Below, piece after piece: positions 12,876-25,854 of a DNA stretch of 64,000 nucleotides. The first letter of the stretch is position 1. Every line of letters starts with the position of its first letter. Below the pieces are notes generated by a model, which was not told the DNA's origin, made no database searches, and worked only from the letters and a program-made list of their open reading frames with translations. Made by a program: the position numbers and the translations under genes. This DNA is from Vitellaria paradoxa (taxonomy: Eukaryota > Streptophyta > Magnoliopsida > Ericales > Sapotaceae): NCBI GenBank assembly GCA_019916065.1, contig CM034237.1, positions 23,891,752 through 23,955,751 on the forward strand, read 5' to 3'.

Positions 12876-13430
12876 TAAGTCCTTTAACTTCTTGCTCTCG
12901 ACTTCCCTTGTTCTTAGTTAAGTACTATTTAATAACGTGTGTTTCCTTTGAATAATATGGATATTGTGGTAAACAATTGGCACAATCCAATCTTGAAAGG
13001 AAGGGCAATATATTGTGCAAGAAAATCAAGTCATATCCAATATCCCATTAGCAATTTTTATATATTCAAACTCAACTATAAAAGAAATATGATTTTGTAT
13101 TCATGAACTTTTAGAGCTGAAATATAAATACACTAGTGAGCAACCCGTACCTATGACACTCCTCGACTAAAATGAAATACATTAACACATTTTATTTTTT
13201 TAAAAAACTGGAAATAAATTTCATTTTCATTGTATTTTTTCTTCAGAAAAAATAAAGCACAATTTAAAAGTTATCAGTTAAATATCCAATATAAACTCAA
13301 AATTTAATATTATAATCACATTTATAAAAGAAAATATCATGACATGCTTACAATATTTGACGTGTAACTCAATCTGCCCAATTTTAGCCAATATTTAACA
13401 AATTAAAAATGTGTTTCAATATCATTACTT
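12876..13430. other. 3' flank of the pectin methylesterase gene
   Basis: AT-rich, with no gene seen. A ~75-bp segment at about 13345-13420, containing 'caatctgcccaattttagcc', recurs almost unchanged at about 14810-14885. Confidence 0.5.
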
Positions 13431-14060
13431 ATTATTACCTATATTATAAGGAAAGATAGTTGATATGACATTCAATAGGTAACTATTTAAAGATATTTTT
13501 TTAAATAAAAAATAGATACCATAACTATTTAAATATAAAAAAAATAAATATTTCAATTAAACTCTAATTTTTAATGTGCTTATTATCTATAATTTTTTAA
13601 ATATAATTTTGGTGTAACATTTAACAAGTAACTATTTAAATATAATTTTTTTAAATAAAAAATTAGTTACTGCAACTATTTAAATATAAAAAAATAAATA
13701 TTTAAATAAAAATTTAATTTTTACTAAAAAATAAATATTTAAACTAAAATATCAATTTTAAAGTGCTTATTATCAATGTTATAGGAAAGGATAATTGACG
13801 TGACATTTAACAGGTAAATATTTAATTTTTTTAATTAGAAATTAGTTACCACAATTATTTAAATATAAAAAATAAATATCTATATTACAGGATATAAACG
13901 TCAATGTGACATTTAACAGTTAATTATTTAAATATATTTTTTAAATAAAAAATTAGTTACTGCAACTATTTAAATATAAAAAATAGATATTTAAATTAAA
14001 TTATAATTTTTATTAATAATAAATATTTTTTAATAAATATTTAAATTAAACTATATAAAT
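13430..14060. repeat. Degenerate AT-rich tandem repeats (about 4 units)
   Basis: A unit marked by 'gtgacatttaacaggtaa', followed by runs of 'atttaaatataaaa', starts near 13461, 13608, 13797 and 13903. Spacing is irregular (about 147, 189 and 106 bp), so these are old tandem duplications with indels. No coding potential. Confidence 0.7.
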
Positions 14061-14810
14061 ATTATTCATATTTTTTAATACTTTTTATATAAAAGATTTT
14101 AAATAAATAAACTAATATTTTAAAAAATATAACATATAGTTTTGCACTCTGTTTCATTTATATAATAAAAAAGCTCAAAATTTTAAATTTGAGATATTTT
14201 CAAATGATCAAGATTATTTTTTTCACTCTTTCCATATTTTTTTAAATACATTTTATATAAAAATTTTAAATTAATATTTTAAAAAATATAACAATATTTG
14301 TACCTTATTATCTTTTGATTAATGATTTTTAATTTTATAGATTATTTTTACATTTTTATGTAAATTTACTTTATAAATTTAAAGTTAAATTATTTACACC
14401 CCAAATTATTAAAGGAGAGACGCCAGTAATTACAATAAAAAGGGCGAACAAATCATGAAAATTTTCCTATTTGGTACTCACCCTATTTATAAGGATATAA
14501 ACATATAAGTAACTCAAATTTAAATTTATAAAACAAATTTATATAAAAAAATATAAAAATAACCTATAAAAATAAAAATTATTAATCAGAAGAGATTAAA
14601 ATAGTTATTATAAATATTATCACATTTTTTAATCCTGATCAGGACAACAAAATAATTTGGAATCAAAGATTGACTATTATAATTTACATGACTACATGCC
14701 ATTTTCTTTTCTACAAATTACAATTTACAATTTAACAAATTTAGTACTTGGGTTGAGTTTCAATTAAGAAAAAAAAAAAGATTGCAACCAAAATCAATAT
14801 AAAAGAACAC
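14060..14810. other. AT-rich non-coding stretch
   Basis: No open frame, terminal repeat or RNA gene recognised. Confidence 0.5.
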
Positions 14811-14850
14811 TCAATATTTGACGTGTAAATCAATCTGCCCAATTTTAGCC

Positions 14851-15976
14851 AATATTTAACAAATTAAAAATGTGTTTCAATATTTAACGTTGACCATTTC
14901 ACTTTTGTTTGAGAGGGAATTTAAGGACTCATGTGTCATTTGTTAAAAAACGCAACTCCAAATGTGTCTAAATGGGGCGCAGACTCTACCCCACAAATGC
15001 CCACCTCTGGCATATGACGTGGACTCCAACAGCACAGCAAAACAGAAAAAGAAAGAAAATAGTAAACTCGCTTTTTCTCTCTATATCTATATTCAAACAT
15101 ATATTCAATCTTCTCTCTCTAGTGAATATTTGAATCAACAAACAGAAAGAAAAAGAAAGAAAAATCAGCAAACACCCAGTACCGAGTAGAAGAAAAATCA
15201 GACAAAAACCCAAAAATTAGGACCTTTAATCAATCTGTTAGGTCTTGGTGAAGACTTCGAGTTGTTGGGAGTGAAGATATTTAACAAATTAAAAATGTGT
15301 TTCAATATTTAACGTTGACCATTTCACTTTTGTTTGAGAGGGAATTTAAGGACTCATCCGTCATTTGTTAAAAAACACAACTCCAAATTTGTCTAAATGG
15401 GGCACGGACTCTACCCCTCAAATGCCCACCTCTGGCATATGACATGGACTCCAACAGCACAGCAAAACAGAAAAAGAAAGAAAATAGTAAACTCGCGTTC
15501 TCTCTCTATATCTATATTCAAACATATATTTAATCTTCTCTCTCTAGTGAATATCTGAATCAACAACACAGAAAGAAAAAGAAAGAAAAATTAGCAAACA
15601 CCTAATACCGAGTAGAAGAAGAAAAATCAGACAAAAACCCAACAATCAGTACCTTTAATCAATCTATTAAGTCTTGGTGAAGACTTCGGGTTGTTGGGAG
15701 TGAAGATGAACCTCTCTTTAGTCTGCACCAACTTACAATAGGAAGTTTGAAGTCCCAATCAATCTTCTCTCTCTAGCGAATATCTGAATCAACAACACAA
15801 AAAGAAAAAGAAAGAAAAATTAGCACACCCAGTACCGAGTAGAAGAAAAATCAGACAAAAACACAAAAATCAGTACCTTTAATCAATCTGTTAAGTCTTG
15901 GTGAAGACTTCGGGTTGTTGGGAGTGAAGATGAACCTCTCTTCAGTTTGCACCAACTTACAATAGGAAGTTTGAAG
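14851..15976. repeat. Promoter/leader-like tandem duplication, 425-bp and 229-bp periods
   Basis: Unit A starts near 14853 and is repeated at 15278 with few changes (425-bp period). The 3' part of unit B (from about 15532) is repeated again from about 15761 (229-bp period), ending near 15976. Each unit has a CT-rich tract and 'tctatatctatattc'. Units B and C go on to 'gtgaagatgaacctctc', containing an ATG whose frame stops after about 11 codons. The composition resembles a plant promoter and 5' leader more than a transposon. No downstream coding exon was found, so the origin is unknown. Confidence 0.75.
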
Positions 15977-16835
15977 TTAAACACAGCATTTTAACACAAC
16001 ATATATACATACAAATGCACATTCATGTATGATATGCCGGGGGTGCCAAGGTCCTTCACTGAAGACTTATGGGGAGAGAGAGAGAGAGAGAGAGAGAGTG
16101 TGTGGTAGCAAAAGAAAAAAAGCGAAGAAGAAAAACAGAGAGTAGAGTGCTGGTGAACAGAGACGTCTACTCAAGGTTATGTGAAAAGTTACACTGGGCG
16201 GGATAAGAAGCTTGAGTGGGAAAAACTTAATCTTAGATCAAATCTCAACCATTGAAATAACTTTTAATTCAATCTCAGCCATTAAATCATATTATGTGAG
16301 AGGGATATTTTCAAATAGTGTTGTGTTTTATTAGTTAGATATACATTATTTTTTGAGACAAATACTTTATAACTAGAAAAGTTTTTCCCAAAAAAGCAAA
16401 ATTAGAGTATTTTGGTAATAGTATTTATGTAATAAAAATTTAATAATTATTATTTTTAAAATAATAAATTCACAAAATTAATATATTATTTTAATAATTT
16501 TTTTGAATAAATTTTTTAATCATATCATAATACTATTTTTTTTTAAATTAGAATGTCATCATGCTAGTGATCACAGTGGCATATTTATACATATGTATAT
16601 GCACTGAAATTATTATTGTTGGAAATAAAGTTGTTTCTTCTTATATCACCAACCAACTTTTTATTCACTCATTGTCATTGTATTGGTAACAAAAACAAAA
16701 CACTAACTCAAATTTTTAAGGAAAAACGATTTTAGTGTCACCCTTCTAGTGGGGAAGGGGAGGGGGAACTATCACTAGAATAAGATATAGTACAATGAAT
16801 AGGCATAACAATCTAAAACTTAATTTTCATCGAAC
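15977..16835. other. Non-coding stretch with GA microsatellite
   Basis: A GA run lies at about 16074-16098, followed by a purine-rich tract. The rest is AT-rich with no recognisable gene. Confidence 0.5.
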
Positions 16836-16908
16836 TGATAAAATAAGACTTTAGAATTGTGTATATTGTATTAAATGAATATAATGAATACAAAGAGCCT
16901 TTATGTAG
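16836..16908. repeat. Copia-type LTR fragment
   Basis: The sequence starting TGATAAAATAAGACTTTAG, with 'aatgaatacaaagagcc' further on, matches 47436-47510 at the primer-binding end of the copia element in this window. No primer-binding site adjoins this copy. It is either a truncated solo LTR or the far end of the copia 3' LTR displaced by later insertions. Confidence 0.55.
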
Positions 16909-16924
16909 TCAAGAAAGAAAACAA

Positions 16925-17213
16925 AAATAGGCCCATTGTTTTTGCTAAGTTGATTATCTTACTGGTAGGTTTGGAGATTGCTACTAGGATGGGTTTCTTT
17001 TTCTTGATTGTAGAGCCGGACTCATTTGTAGTGGTCTTGTGAGTATCTTCTAATGGTTATGCCTGTTAGGAGTATCCATATCTATTAGCTAGGGTCCACC
17101 ATTTTGCTCCTCTGCGTCCATCTAGTTCTGTCATGTTTATCATGAAGCAAATCAGGCTACAGATTACATGGCTAACTGGACTTTTACTCATCAATGTATT
17201 CGGACTTTCTGTG
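16925..17213 (+). pseudogene. RNase H-like remnant of a LINE-type element, left part
   Basis: Plus-strand fragments read as the end of a plant RNase H-like domain. One frame gives an EIATRMGF...LIVEPDS stretch; another, after a frameshift, gives HVYHEANQATDYMANW, close to the family's 'HVYREANQ.AD.LA' motif. No reverse transcriptase is present, so it is truncated at its 5' side. The right part continues at 28175 beyond the gypsy insertion. Confidence 0.6.
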
Positions 17214-18636
17214 TGTCACACCCTTAACTTAATTGTCACACTCCTAACTTAATTATTTAATACGAATGGTATGGGAATGTGACATGGTTTTAAAAAGTGA
17301 TAACGGGTACCGTAACGGTAACGGTCACGATCACACGAAAGTGGGCTGTAACATATATTACGTAACGGAAATGGAAATCAGAAGTGTGATTTTTTTTTTA
17401 AATTCACACGTCACCTAAATTAGACAGTTTTTAATGATTTAACAACTAAAATACATAAATATAGATTATTATTGTTGTTTAATAACTTTATATCAATCAG
17501 CAATGTTATATTTATATATATAAATATTATTTTTTTAAACACCTTCTACATAAAAATATATTTACATATATATATATATATATATGAATTATTAACATTT
17601 ATACAATAATAAACATAAAAATAAATGTACAATTATTAAAATAACATAATATATATTATAATAATATTATAATATACCAATTACACTTGATTAATAATTT
17701 TTAATATAAAATACTTGATTGGTTACAATATATTAGTGATAATTAATAAATTTTAATATAACTAATACAAATTACATAATATTATAATATAAAATTTTAT
17801 TATAATATTTGATTATGATTAAATATAATTTAATATACTTATACTAAAATTTTTTACTTATATATTAATATTTATATATCATAATTATATTTATGTATTT
17901 AATTAGTTATTATAAAGACCAACGATCAGCGGATGGGCACAAATCGTTTTCCAAGAAACACACCCACCACCCAAATATCTTCCCAACATCCAAGAAACCC
18001 TCCATTACTCTCAATACCCAAGAAACCCACCGTCTAAATCACTTTCCCAATACACCCAAATCACTTCGTCAGTCTTCTTCTTCAAAATTTTCAATCTCTG
18101 TTCTTCTTTCGCCATTACACACCAGTCTTCTGAAAGCTCAAGTCGAAAGGATATGAACGGACGAAGCTTTTTTATTTTTGGCTTAATCTTGACCGGGATC
18201 AGAAGGCTTAAATGATTTTGTTCTTCGTCGCTTGTTTAATCTCAACTGGGAATTGGAAGTATTCAATGATTTAGTCTTAATTTTTATTTCCTTCACAATT
18301 TTTATTTGGAACTTCTTGAATCTTATCTTGTTTTCAGATTTTGGATCAGAAAAATTAGTTTTTTTTAATTACCAAAAAAAAATTATTTTTGTTTTTGGTT
18401 TAGAATCTCTATTAAAAGAAAGATCAGAGGGTTTCAAATAGAACTTTTTCTTCTTAGATACTTCTTATGTTTTTCGCTTTGTTTTTGGTTGATTTTTTCT
18501 ATCAAGAACCACTGTTACGCTGGCGTAACGCCGCCGTAATGAGCGTTACGGTGTAATTATCACCACATGGCTTGTAATGTGGCTGTAACCATCTCAAATG
18601 TTGCCGATTCCATTATGTAACGGGCATTTCCATTAC

Positions 18637-20879
18637 TGTAACACCCAGTATTTAAATTTAACAATTTATATATTATTTTGAGTTGATAAAATATTAAATT
18701 AGAGATAGAGTTTAATTATTTTACTTTTCTGGACTGAAAATAGTCTGAAGTAGTGTTAGGTTGGACAAATTGGGCCAAGGGCCCAGCCCCTTCTTTTTCC
18801 TTCCTTCTTTCTTCCCTTTCCTTTCTTTTCTTTTTTTCTTCTTCCTGGGCTGTGGGTTTCCAAAGAGGGCGCGAGGAAAGAGAGAAAAGAGAGAGAGAGG
18901 GGGAAAGAGAGAGGGATTCGGGAAGAAAGGAAGGTAGACCCAGGTAGTTTTCGACACCGTGAACGTTGTAGCGGTGTCCGTTTCGCGTGATTTCGCTTGA
19001 GGTGGGAGAAATCGACGCCAAAAGGTTTGTTATCTAAACTAAAATCCCTTTATTTCTCCTATTCTCTTCATATCTGAGGTATATGAGACTTATATTTGTG
19101 TTCTAGACATTGCAATGATCATTTTGGTATATTTATATGCTTGATTTGGTGAAATTTTGTGAGATGTGTATATATATATACAGGTGTATATATATTTGCG
19201 TATATGTGTTGAATTTTTCATACTTTTGGGTTATGATAATTACATAAATGATATATAGAGATTTTAAGATAAATTTCTATATGTTCTTTTTATTGTGGAA
19301 GTGATTAAATTTAGACTAACAATGTGAAGTCGTCCGAAATTGAAAGCCCATTTCGCTAGGCGTTCATTGGAAGAAGAAACGGGAAAAAGAAAAAGAAAAA
19401 ATAAAGAAAAAGAAAAAGAAAAAGGAAAAAAAAGAAAAGAATAAAGAAAATAGTTAGAGATATTACCATTTGGGCCCAAAATTTTTAGATAATCACAAAT
19501 TGACCTCCAAAGTTTTAGATAATTATAAAATAGCCCCCAAAGTTTTAGATAATTACAAAGTGATTCCCTAAGAGTTTAAATAATTACAAAGTAGACCCCA
19601 AATGTTTAAATAATTACGATATGGCCCCTGAAGTTTAGGAAAATCATGATTTTACCCCTAAAGAATTGGGGAGGATAATAATGTTGCCCCTAGAGTTATG
19701 GAAAATTATAGTTGATGTTATAAAATTAGAAAGATGTTAGAAAAAGTGTAAATTTTGAGATTTAAGGCATGCTTTATTTTATATTGCTAATGGTAGAACA
19801 AGATCCTATTTGTGATTAAATTATATAAAATATAATTGATGATTAAATTATATGAGACATTATTGATAATTAATATAGTATGCCTTCTTAATGTTATGAA
19901 CTCTTGAAGAGAATTATTAGGCATAATTGAACATGTCATGTGCATTGGGATTGGGGCGGCATCATCTGATTTATGTTGAGAATATTAATTGGCTAAGAAT
20001 GCCATGCACATTCATATTGTGACGTGCCAAGACACGGGTTATATATATATGGACGAGATTCACGATTTGGGAAAAATGAGAAAATGAGATTTTGAAAATA
20101 TCAGATGATCCCCAAGCGACATATATAATTAAAGGTTAGTCATTTGAAGTTGGACGTTAATATCGAGGTGAGATATTATAAGATTTTTTGGATTGTAGCC
20201 GGATCCTACTTGAGATAAGCGGATGCCTGCTTGAGATAAGCAGATGCTTGCTAAGGGGTGTAACACGGTTCTCTAGCAAAAGGGCTAAGGGGTGTAACAC
20301 AGTTCCCTTGAGTCTTAACTAATTGGGGGTGTACCCAGTTCCCTAACTGCTATTTATATTGATTACCCTGCTTGAGGTAAGCAGATGCCTGACTAGGGGT
20401 GTAACATAGTTCCCTATCAGAAGGGCTAGGGAGTGTAACACGATTCCCTATCAGAAGGGCCAGGAGGCGTAACACGGTTCCCCTAAGTCATACACTAATT
20501 AGGGTGTAACATGGTTCCCCATTTGGTTTATATATATATATATATATTAAGGTAATGTGATTGCTACATTTGTTGGTGAGATGTGTGGATTATTCTTTTG
20601 ATCATAGGTTTGGTCATGAAATAAGAAATATTAATTAGGAACTATGGAGACCTAATTCCCGAGGTGGGATACATAGGCAGCTTAGGCTAGAGTAGCTTAA
20701 GTCCGGTCTTAGTTATGGGTGATGAAATGGAATATTATTTTATATGAGAATGAGTAATAATTTTGGATAATTTGATGACCTTAATTTAATGTGATTTGAA
20801 TTTAGACTGAACTTAATATTTATTTTGGTTTTACATTCCTATACCGTCTGTCCCAGACAATTAAGTTAGGGGTGTGACA
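18637..20879 (+). mobile_element. Solo LTR of the same gypsy family, opposite orientation
   Basis: It starts TGTAACACCC, ends GGGGTGTGACA and has a perfect 5-bp duplication ATTAC (18632-18636 and 20880-20884). Its ends are the reverse complement of the flanking gypsy LTRs, and its 2243-bp length is close to theirs. Two internal tandem repeat blocks are visible. About 19490-19700 has ~27-bp units built on 'agttttagataattac'. About 20215-20520 has units built on 'ggggtgtaacacggttcc'. A solo LTR arises by recombination between the two LTRs of a full element. Confidence 0.9.
20215..20520 (+). repeat. GTGTAACAC tandem repeats in the solo LTR
   Basis: At least six imperfect copies of a unit containing 'gggtgtaacacggttccc', spaced about 35-45 bp and mixed with 'gcttgagataagcagatgc' units. 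The same units occur in reverse in the other two LTRs (21460-21780 and 26580-26920), so they belong to the LTR family. Confidence 0.8.
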
Positions 20880-23076
20880 ATTACGTAACGGCGTTTTTTA
20901 ATACCATGCAATGTGAGAACTAAATAAAATAAATAAAGTCCAATCCAAATTCAATTTACAATGAATTATAATCATTGATATGTCCAAAATCATATTCATT
21001 CTCATATAAAATAATGTCTGAATACATCCTCATTGATTAATCAAAATTATAGTCCACTTTAATACCATTCCCAATGATCGCATCCGAGGTCTGCACATTT
21101 AGAGCATGTACTATAGTTATGATTATATCTCTCAAAATAATGATATTATAAAAATAAGATACAAACCCACACTTCAGGAATCAAGTCACCCTAGTTCCTA
21201 ACTTTATTATTTAATGTTCACAACTCAACCCTTTATCAACAATTTACATATTAAACATCATTATAATTAACAATCTCACGATATCAACACACAACAATAA
21301 TATATATAATCTCATGCAATGGGTAATAATAGAATGCAATGCCAATGCACGCTCTAATCTCCACCTACCAGTGACTCTTAGCAAAGCACGTAGAGTCACC
21401 AACTGCACCGTTTGTGCTTACGGCAAATGTATATCTCAATATATATATCGATTGAGGAACTATGTTACACCCCCCACCGATGTAAGACTCAGGAGAACCG
21501 TGTTACACCCTTGGCCCTTTCTGCTAGGCAACCATGTTATATTCCTAGTTAGACATCTACTTTCCTCAAGCAGGGTACAATCACAAGTGGGGAACCGTGT
21601 TACACCCCTTGACCTTTCTACTAGAGAACTATGTTACACCCCTAGTCAAAGTTCTACTTAACTCAAGTAGGAAATTAATATAAATAGTAGTTAGGGAATC
21701 GAGTTATACTCCCAATTAGCTTAGACTCAGAGGAACTGAGTTACACCTCCTGGAACTTCTATTAGGGAAATGAGTTACATCCTTAGTCAGGCATCTGTTT
21801 AACTCACGCAGAAAATCAATATAAATAGTATATCAAGATTAACGTCCTAATTCCAATAATTAAACTCTAATCATATATATCCATTGGGGATTATCTGATA
21901 TTTTAAAAATCTCATCTTATCATTTCTCAAAATCATGGATCCTATTTATATATATAACCCGTTCCTCAGCATGTCGAAACATCAATATGGCACTTTTAGC
22001 TAATTAGTAATCACAATATCAAACTAGATGATACAATCCTAGCCCCATGCACATGATATGCTCAATTATATAAATAAATATCATCTCAATATAAGAATGT
22101 ATTCCCATTAGGCTTGATGATGATTTGGGATTCATTTAATATTTTAAAATTAATTATGAATGGGTTTAGGCACAAAATGGGATATTTGAAATCAAAATTT
22201 TACATTTTTGGACATTTTACCTAGTTCCATCTGGATGCCAGGTTCGTTATTCGGACACCAGCACCAAACGCCAGCATCCGGCTTTACTGCCAAATGCTGT
22301 CCGAATGCCAGGGTTGCCGTCCAGACGCCAACACCCATAACCCGTTTTCTGGGTTTATTGAAACCCCAAAACACCCCGAATCACTCATCTAAGCCACATA
22401 CTTAATAATCAGTCATATACAAATGTTCAAACATCTTAATCACATATTTCTATCACATTTGATTCGACAATAACTCAGTATACATGCAAAATCTCAACAT
22501 ATAGATGCGTATATATATACACACATTCATATATACATATATATACATAATCCTTCAAATCCCAACAATAATCGATGAATAATATGTCAAAATTTTCTTG
22601 ACAATGTCTAAAACATAAATATAAGTCCTGCCTACCTTAGATCTGAAGAAAATATGAAGAAAAGAGAGGAAAATCTTGGAGCTCCAAAACTTCTCTTTTC
22701 CATTTCTTTTACCTTAGGAAAATCGCCACGATCCTACACCACCATGATGATTACGACAATGAAGATGCAAGGATCTACTATCGTTCTTTTTCGAAACACA
22801 TTTTCTCTCTCTACTCTCTCTCTCTCCTCTTTCTTCTTTCTCTTTTTTCTTCTCTCCTACTTTTCTTCTAGAATGCCCGAGAGCTAAGAAAAAACAAAAA
22901 GAAAGAAAAGAAAAGGAAGAAAAAGGCTGGGCCTTTAACCCAGATATCCAATCTAATATCAATTTGAGTCACACCCGGCCCAAAAAAAATAAAATAAATC
23001 AACCCAATCTTATTTTAAATATTTTATTAGCCCAAAATAACACATAAATTGCTAAAATTAAATACCGGGTATTACA

Positions 23077-25854
23077 TTTTTCCCTCTTATAAAAATTTTA
23101 TTCTTGAAATTTACATAATATATCTTAATTCAGAAAATAGGGATGGGTATTTCAACTGTATTATCGACTCATGCTCCCAAGTGAACTCCTCAACTCCACG
23201 ATGTCGCCACAACATGTGAACCAAAGGAATGGTTTTGCCATGTAAAACCTGTTCACGTCTGTCCTTAATCCGAAATGGTAGATTCTCAAAATTACATCCC
23301 CTTCGATATCCAATTCTCCTATTTAATAACATGAGAAAGAATTGGTATATATTTCTGGAGCATTAATGCGTGAAAAACACATTATGAATCCACTCTAACT
23401 GTCATGGAAGTGCCTAACTATACGCCACCTCACCAATTCTCCCGATAATCTCAAAGGGTCCAATATCTCGGCAAAACCTTTCTATGTTTCTCAAATTGAA
23501 TAATATCTTGCCCTGGTGAAAATTTGAAAAATGCAAAATCAACAACCTAAAACTTTAACGGCTGTCTCCGTCTAGCATAATTGATAGCAGTGTACCCAGT
23601 AGCTGATAATTTCTCGAATATAGGGCTAACAATTCCCCTTCATAAAATCTTTATTTCAACAAGAAGAAAATGAGTTGATTTATTCAATCGGTCCACAATC
23701 ACCCTAATAGTGTTATGCTTTTCACGAATCCATGACAAACTTATCACAAAATACATAATTACGTAGTCTCACTTTTATTGTGCCACAAGCAATGATTGTA
23801 ACAAATCAACAAGCCTCTGGTACTCGACCTTCACTTACTGACAAGTTAGATAATGAGACACAAATTTAGTCACATCACACCTCATACCACTCCACCGGCA
23901 TTAACATTCTAAATTCTTGTGCATTTTCATCCCACTAAGATGATTATAAACCTCGAGTGAGGAGACTCTCGAATTAGGATTTCTCGAAATTTATCCGTAT
24001 CAAGTACAGACACATAAATTTTAAATTTCACATATCTATTTGACGATATACTACAACCTTTAATCATTTAGTTAGCAAACTAGTGATACCACATTTTCTA
24101 ACAAAATTAATCTTGTTATTAAATCTTAATAACTTTAATCCATAACCTCGGTGTCATTCACAATAACACAAACTCGAGAAAATTACTTTACTCTTACCAT
24201 CATTATCGTCCAAGAAATTTTAAAATCATTAACATCCTTTCAAATAATTTACTGGAAACAAGCTATCACGGTTGCCAAACTTTGTAACTTCTTGCTATCA
24301 GCTACTACTTTGGCACCACCAGAATAACATCGAATATCAAAACTATAATCCTCTAAGTACTCCATCTACTAATATTGTCTCACAATCAAATTACAATATA
24401 TACATAATTACTTTTAAAGTTTGGTGATCTATGCACACCCTAAACCTTTCACTATTCTATTAGTATTATCAAGGCTTCAACTACCTCAACTTATACCACC
24501 ATTAGAATATCTAAATTAGAACAAAACCAAAGTCTTCATGTGAAACATTACAACATACAAAATAACTCACATATTGTAAAAATATATGATCAAAATCGGA
24601 GCCTCAACAAACTGACACTTCCACCATTGAAATGTCCTCACAAGTTTAACTCCAAACAATTTAACTCTTTTCTATATTAACTGAGAAGAATCCTGAATGG
24701 AATAGTTGTACCAACTTATCAAATTCTCAAAACTTTGGATATAAATCACAAATCGCATTTATGCCTAACCAACATAACCAAAACTTTTGAAAAATTAACT
24801 ATAATACTTTAAGCAAAAATTTTCTGATCTCAAATTTTACTTGAACATTCAAACTTGAACTTACTCTTCTTAACAAATAAATAGTCAAGAAATTTTTCAA
24901 ACCTCGACAACTAATTCTCATTCTTGATTATTAATAATTTAAAAACTTTATTACACCAAATTTTAAATTTCCATCATTCCACTTGACCCATAATTGATGA
25001 TATCTTCACAATGAGTACTATTTTAAATGAAACCACATACCAACAATCATTTAATCGCATTCTAAACTTCCCCAACAAAATCGATGTCAGAGTTCATGGC
25101 ATGACAGAATAAAAGAAACACACGGCACAAGGTTAAGAAAAATATCGATCTTCCTCTGAGAAAGTGACCGTCACTACTTCTTAAGAAACACCTCTACAAT
25201 TTTATGCATTTTTATTGAAAAATAATATTAAGACTCTTTTAATGCTCTTAATATCAAATAATAAAGAGAATAACATTACTCTAGCCTCAACCTAAGTTTG
25301 GACTACGGTGTCCTTAAGTAAACCAATCCTCACTAATTTATAGTAACAACTAATTATTACAAAGTGGATAACCTACCCATTCTCACATTTTAATCAATTT
25401 CATTTAACATTATAACTTTAATATGGTTCCACTGCTATTCTCATCTAATAATGGAATATACTCTCGCTAAATGCATGAGTCACTAACTTAGGCTCTTCCA
25501 ACCTCTTAAAATTTAAATTCCTAAACCTTATCATTTTCACATTCTTTTCTAATTATAAATCCTAAAATATCATAAATATCACATCTTGGCCCATTAGACC
25601 ATTATTAATCACTCAAATTTACCATTAATTATGATGTTTCACAAAATTTTTATATTGCTCACCAACAGAGTCACAACCTTAGCAACAATCCTGGCCTTAA
25701 GCACAACTACAATTGACTATAATACAGGACACCGTCATCATCAAATCTAAACCCACGTAATAAATGCTAGGAGATTAGTAAGACATAGTAGAAACATGTT
25801 AGCCTCACTACTTAAGGCCTAAAGTATTCACAACCTAGCACTGTGATACCATTT
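23077..25854 (-). pseudogene. Degraded gypsy pol remnant (integrase and RNase H pieces)
   Basis: Just inside the left LTR, the minus strand at 23111-23332 reads the C-terminal end of a Ty3/gypsy polyprotein, including IPLVHMLWRHRGVEEFTWE and a KYPSLF stretch. Upstream on that strand, 23390-23620 gives broken frames with integrase C-terminal signatures (RRRQPLKF, a GEVAY match and HNVF). About 23650-23760 gives VIVDRLNKSTHFL, typical of the integrase core end, and near 24300 KVVADSKK resembles the RNase H end. Stops and frameshifts are frequent. Reverse transcriptase and gag cannot be recognised. It cannot make an active protein. Confidence 0.75.

Larger units (their letters stand above)
17283..20909. 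mobile_element. TIR DNA transposon (hAT-like), non-autonomous, inside the gypsy LTR
   Basis: The left end CATGGTTTTAAAAAGTG and the reverse-complemented right end CATGGTATTAAAAAACG are imperfect inverted repeats, followed on both sides by CGTTACG-rich subterminal sequence. The target duplication is AATGTGA (17276-17282 and 20910-20916), 8 bp if one mismatch is allowed. The partner LTR has the unoccupied site at about 25896-25903, which confirms the ends. Without the nested solo LTR it is about 1.4 kb. Part of the interior (about 17925-18160) is C-rich and leader-like, possibly captured host sequence; no transposase was seen. Confidence 0.75.
17214..23076 (-). repeat. 3' LTR of the gypsy element (interrupted)
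   Basis: It starts TGTCACACCC and ends GGTATTACA, with termini as in the right LTR. Without the insertion at 17283-20909 it is about 2.23 kb, close to the 2.3 kb of its partner. The first 20 bases are tandemly duplicated (17214 and 17235). It contains repeated GTGTTACACCCC-type units near 21460-21780. Confidence 0.88.

Noticed and set aside
18716..19021. Open frames of 60-100 codons on both strands
   Set aside because: They arise from a long CT/GA-rich tract inside the solo LTR and have low-complexity composition; the equivalent tracts in the other LTRs give the same effect.
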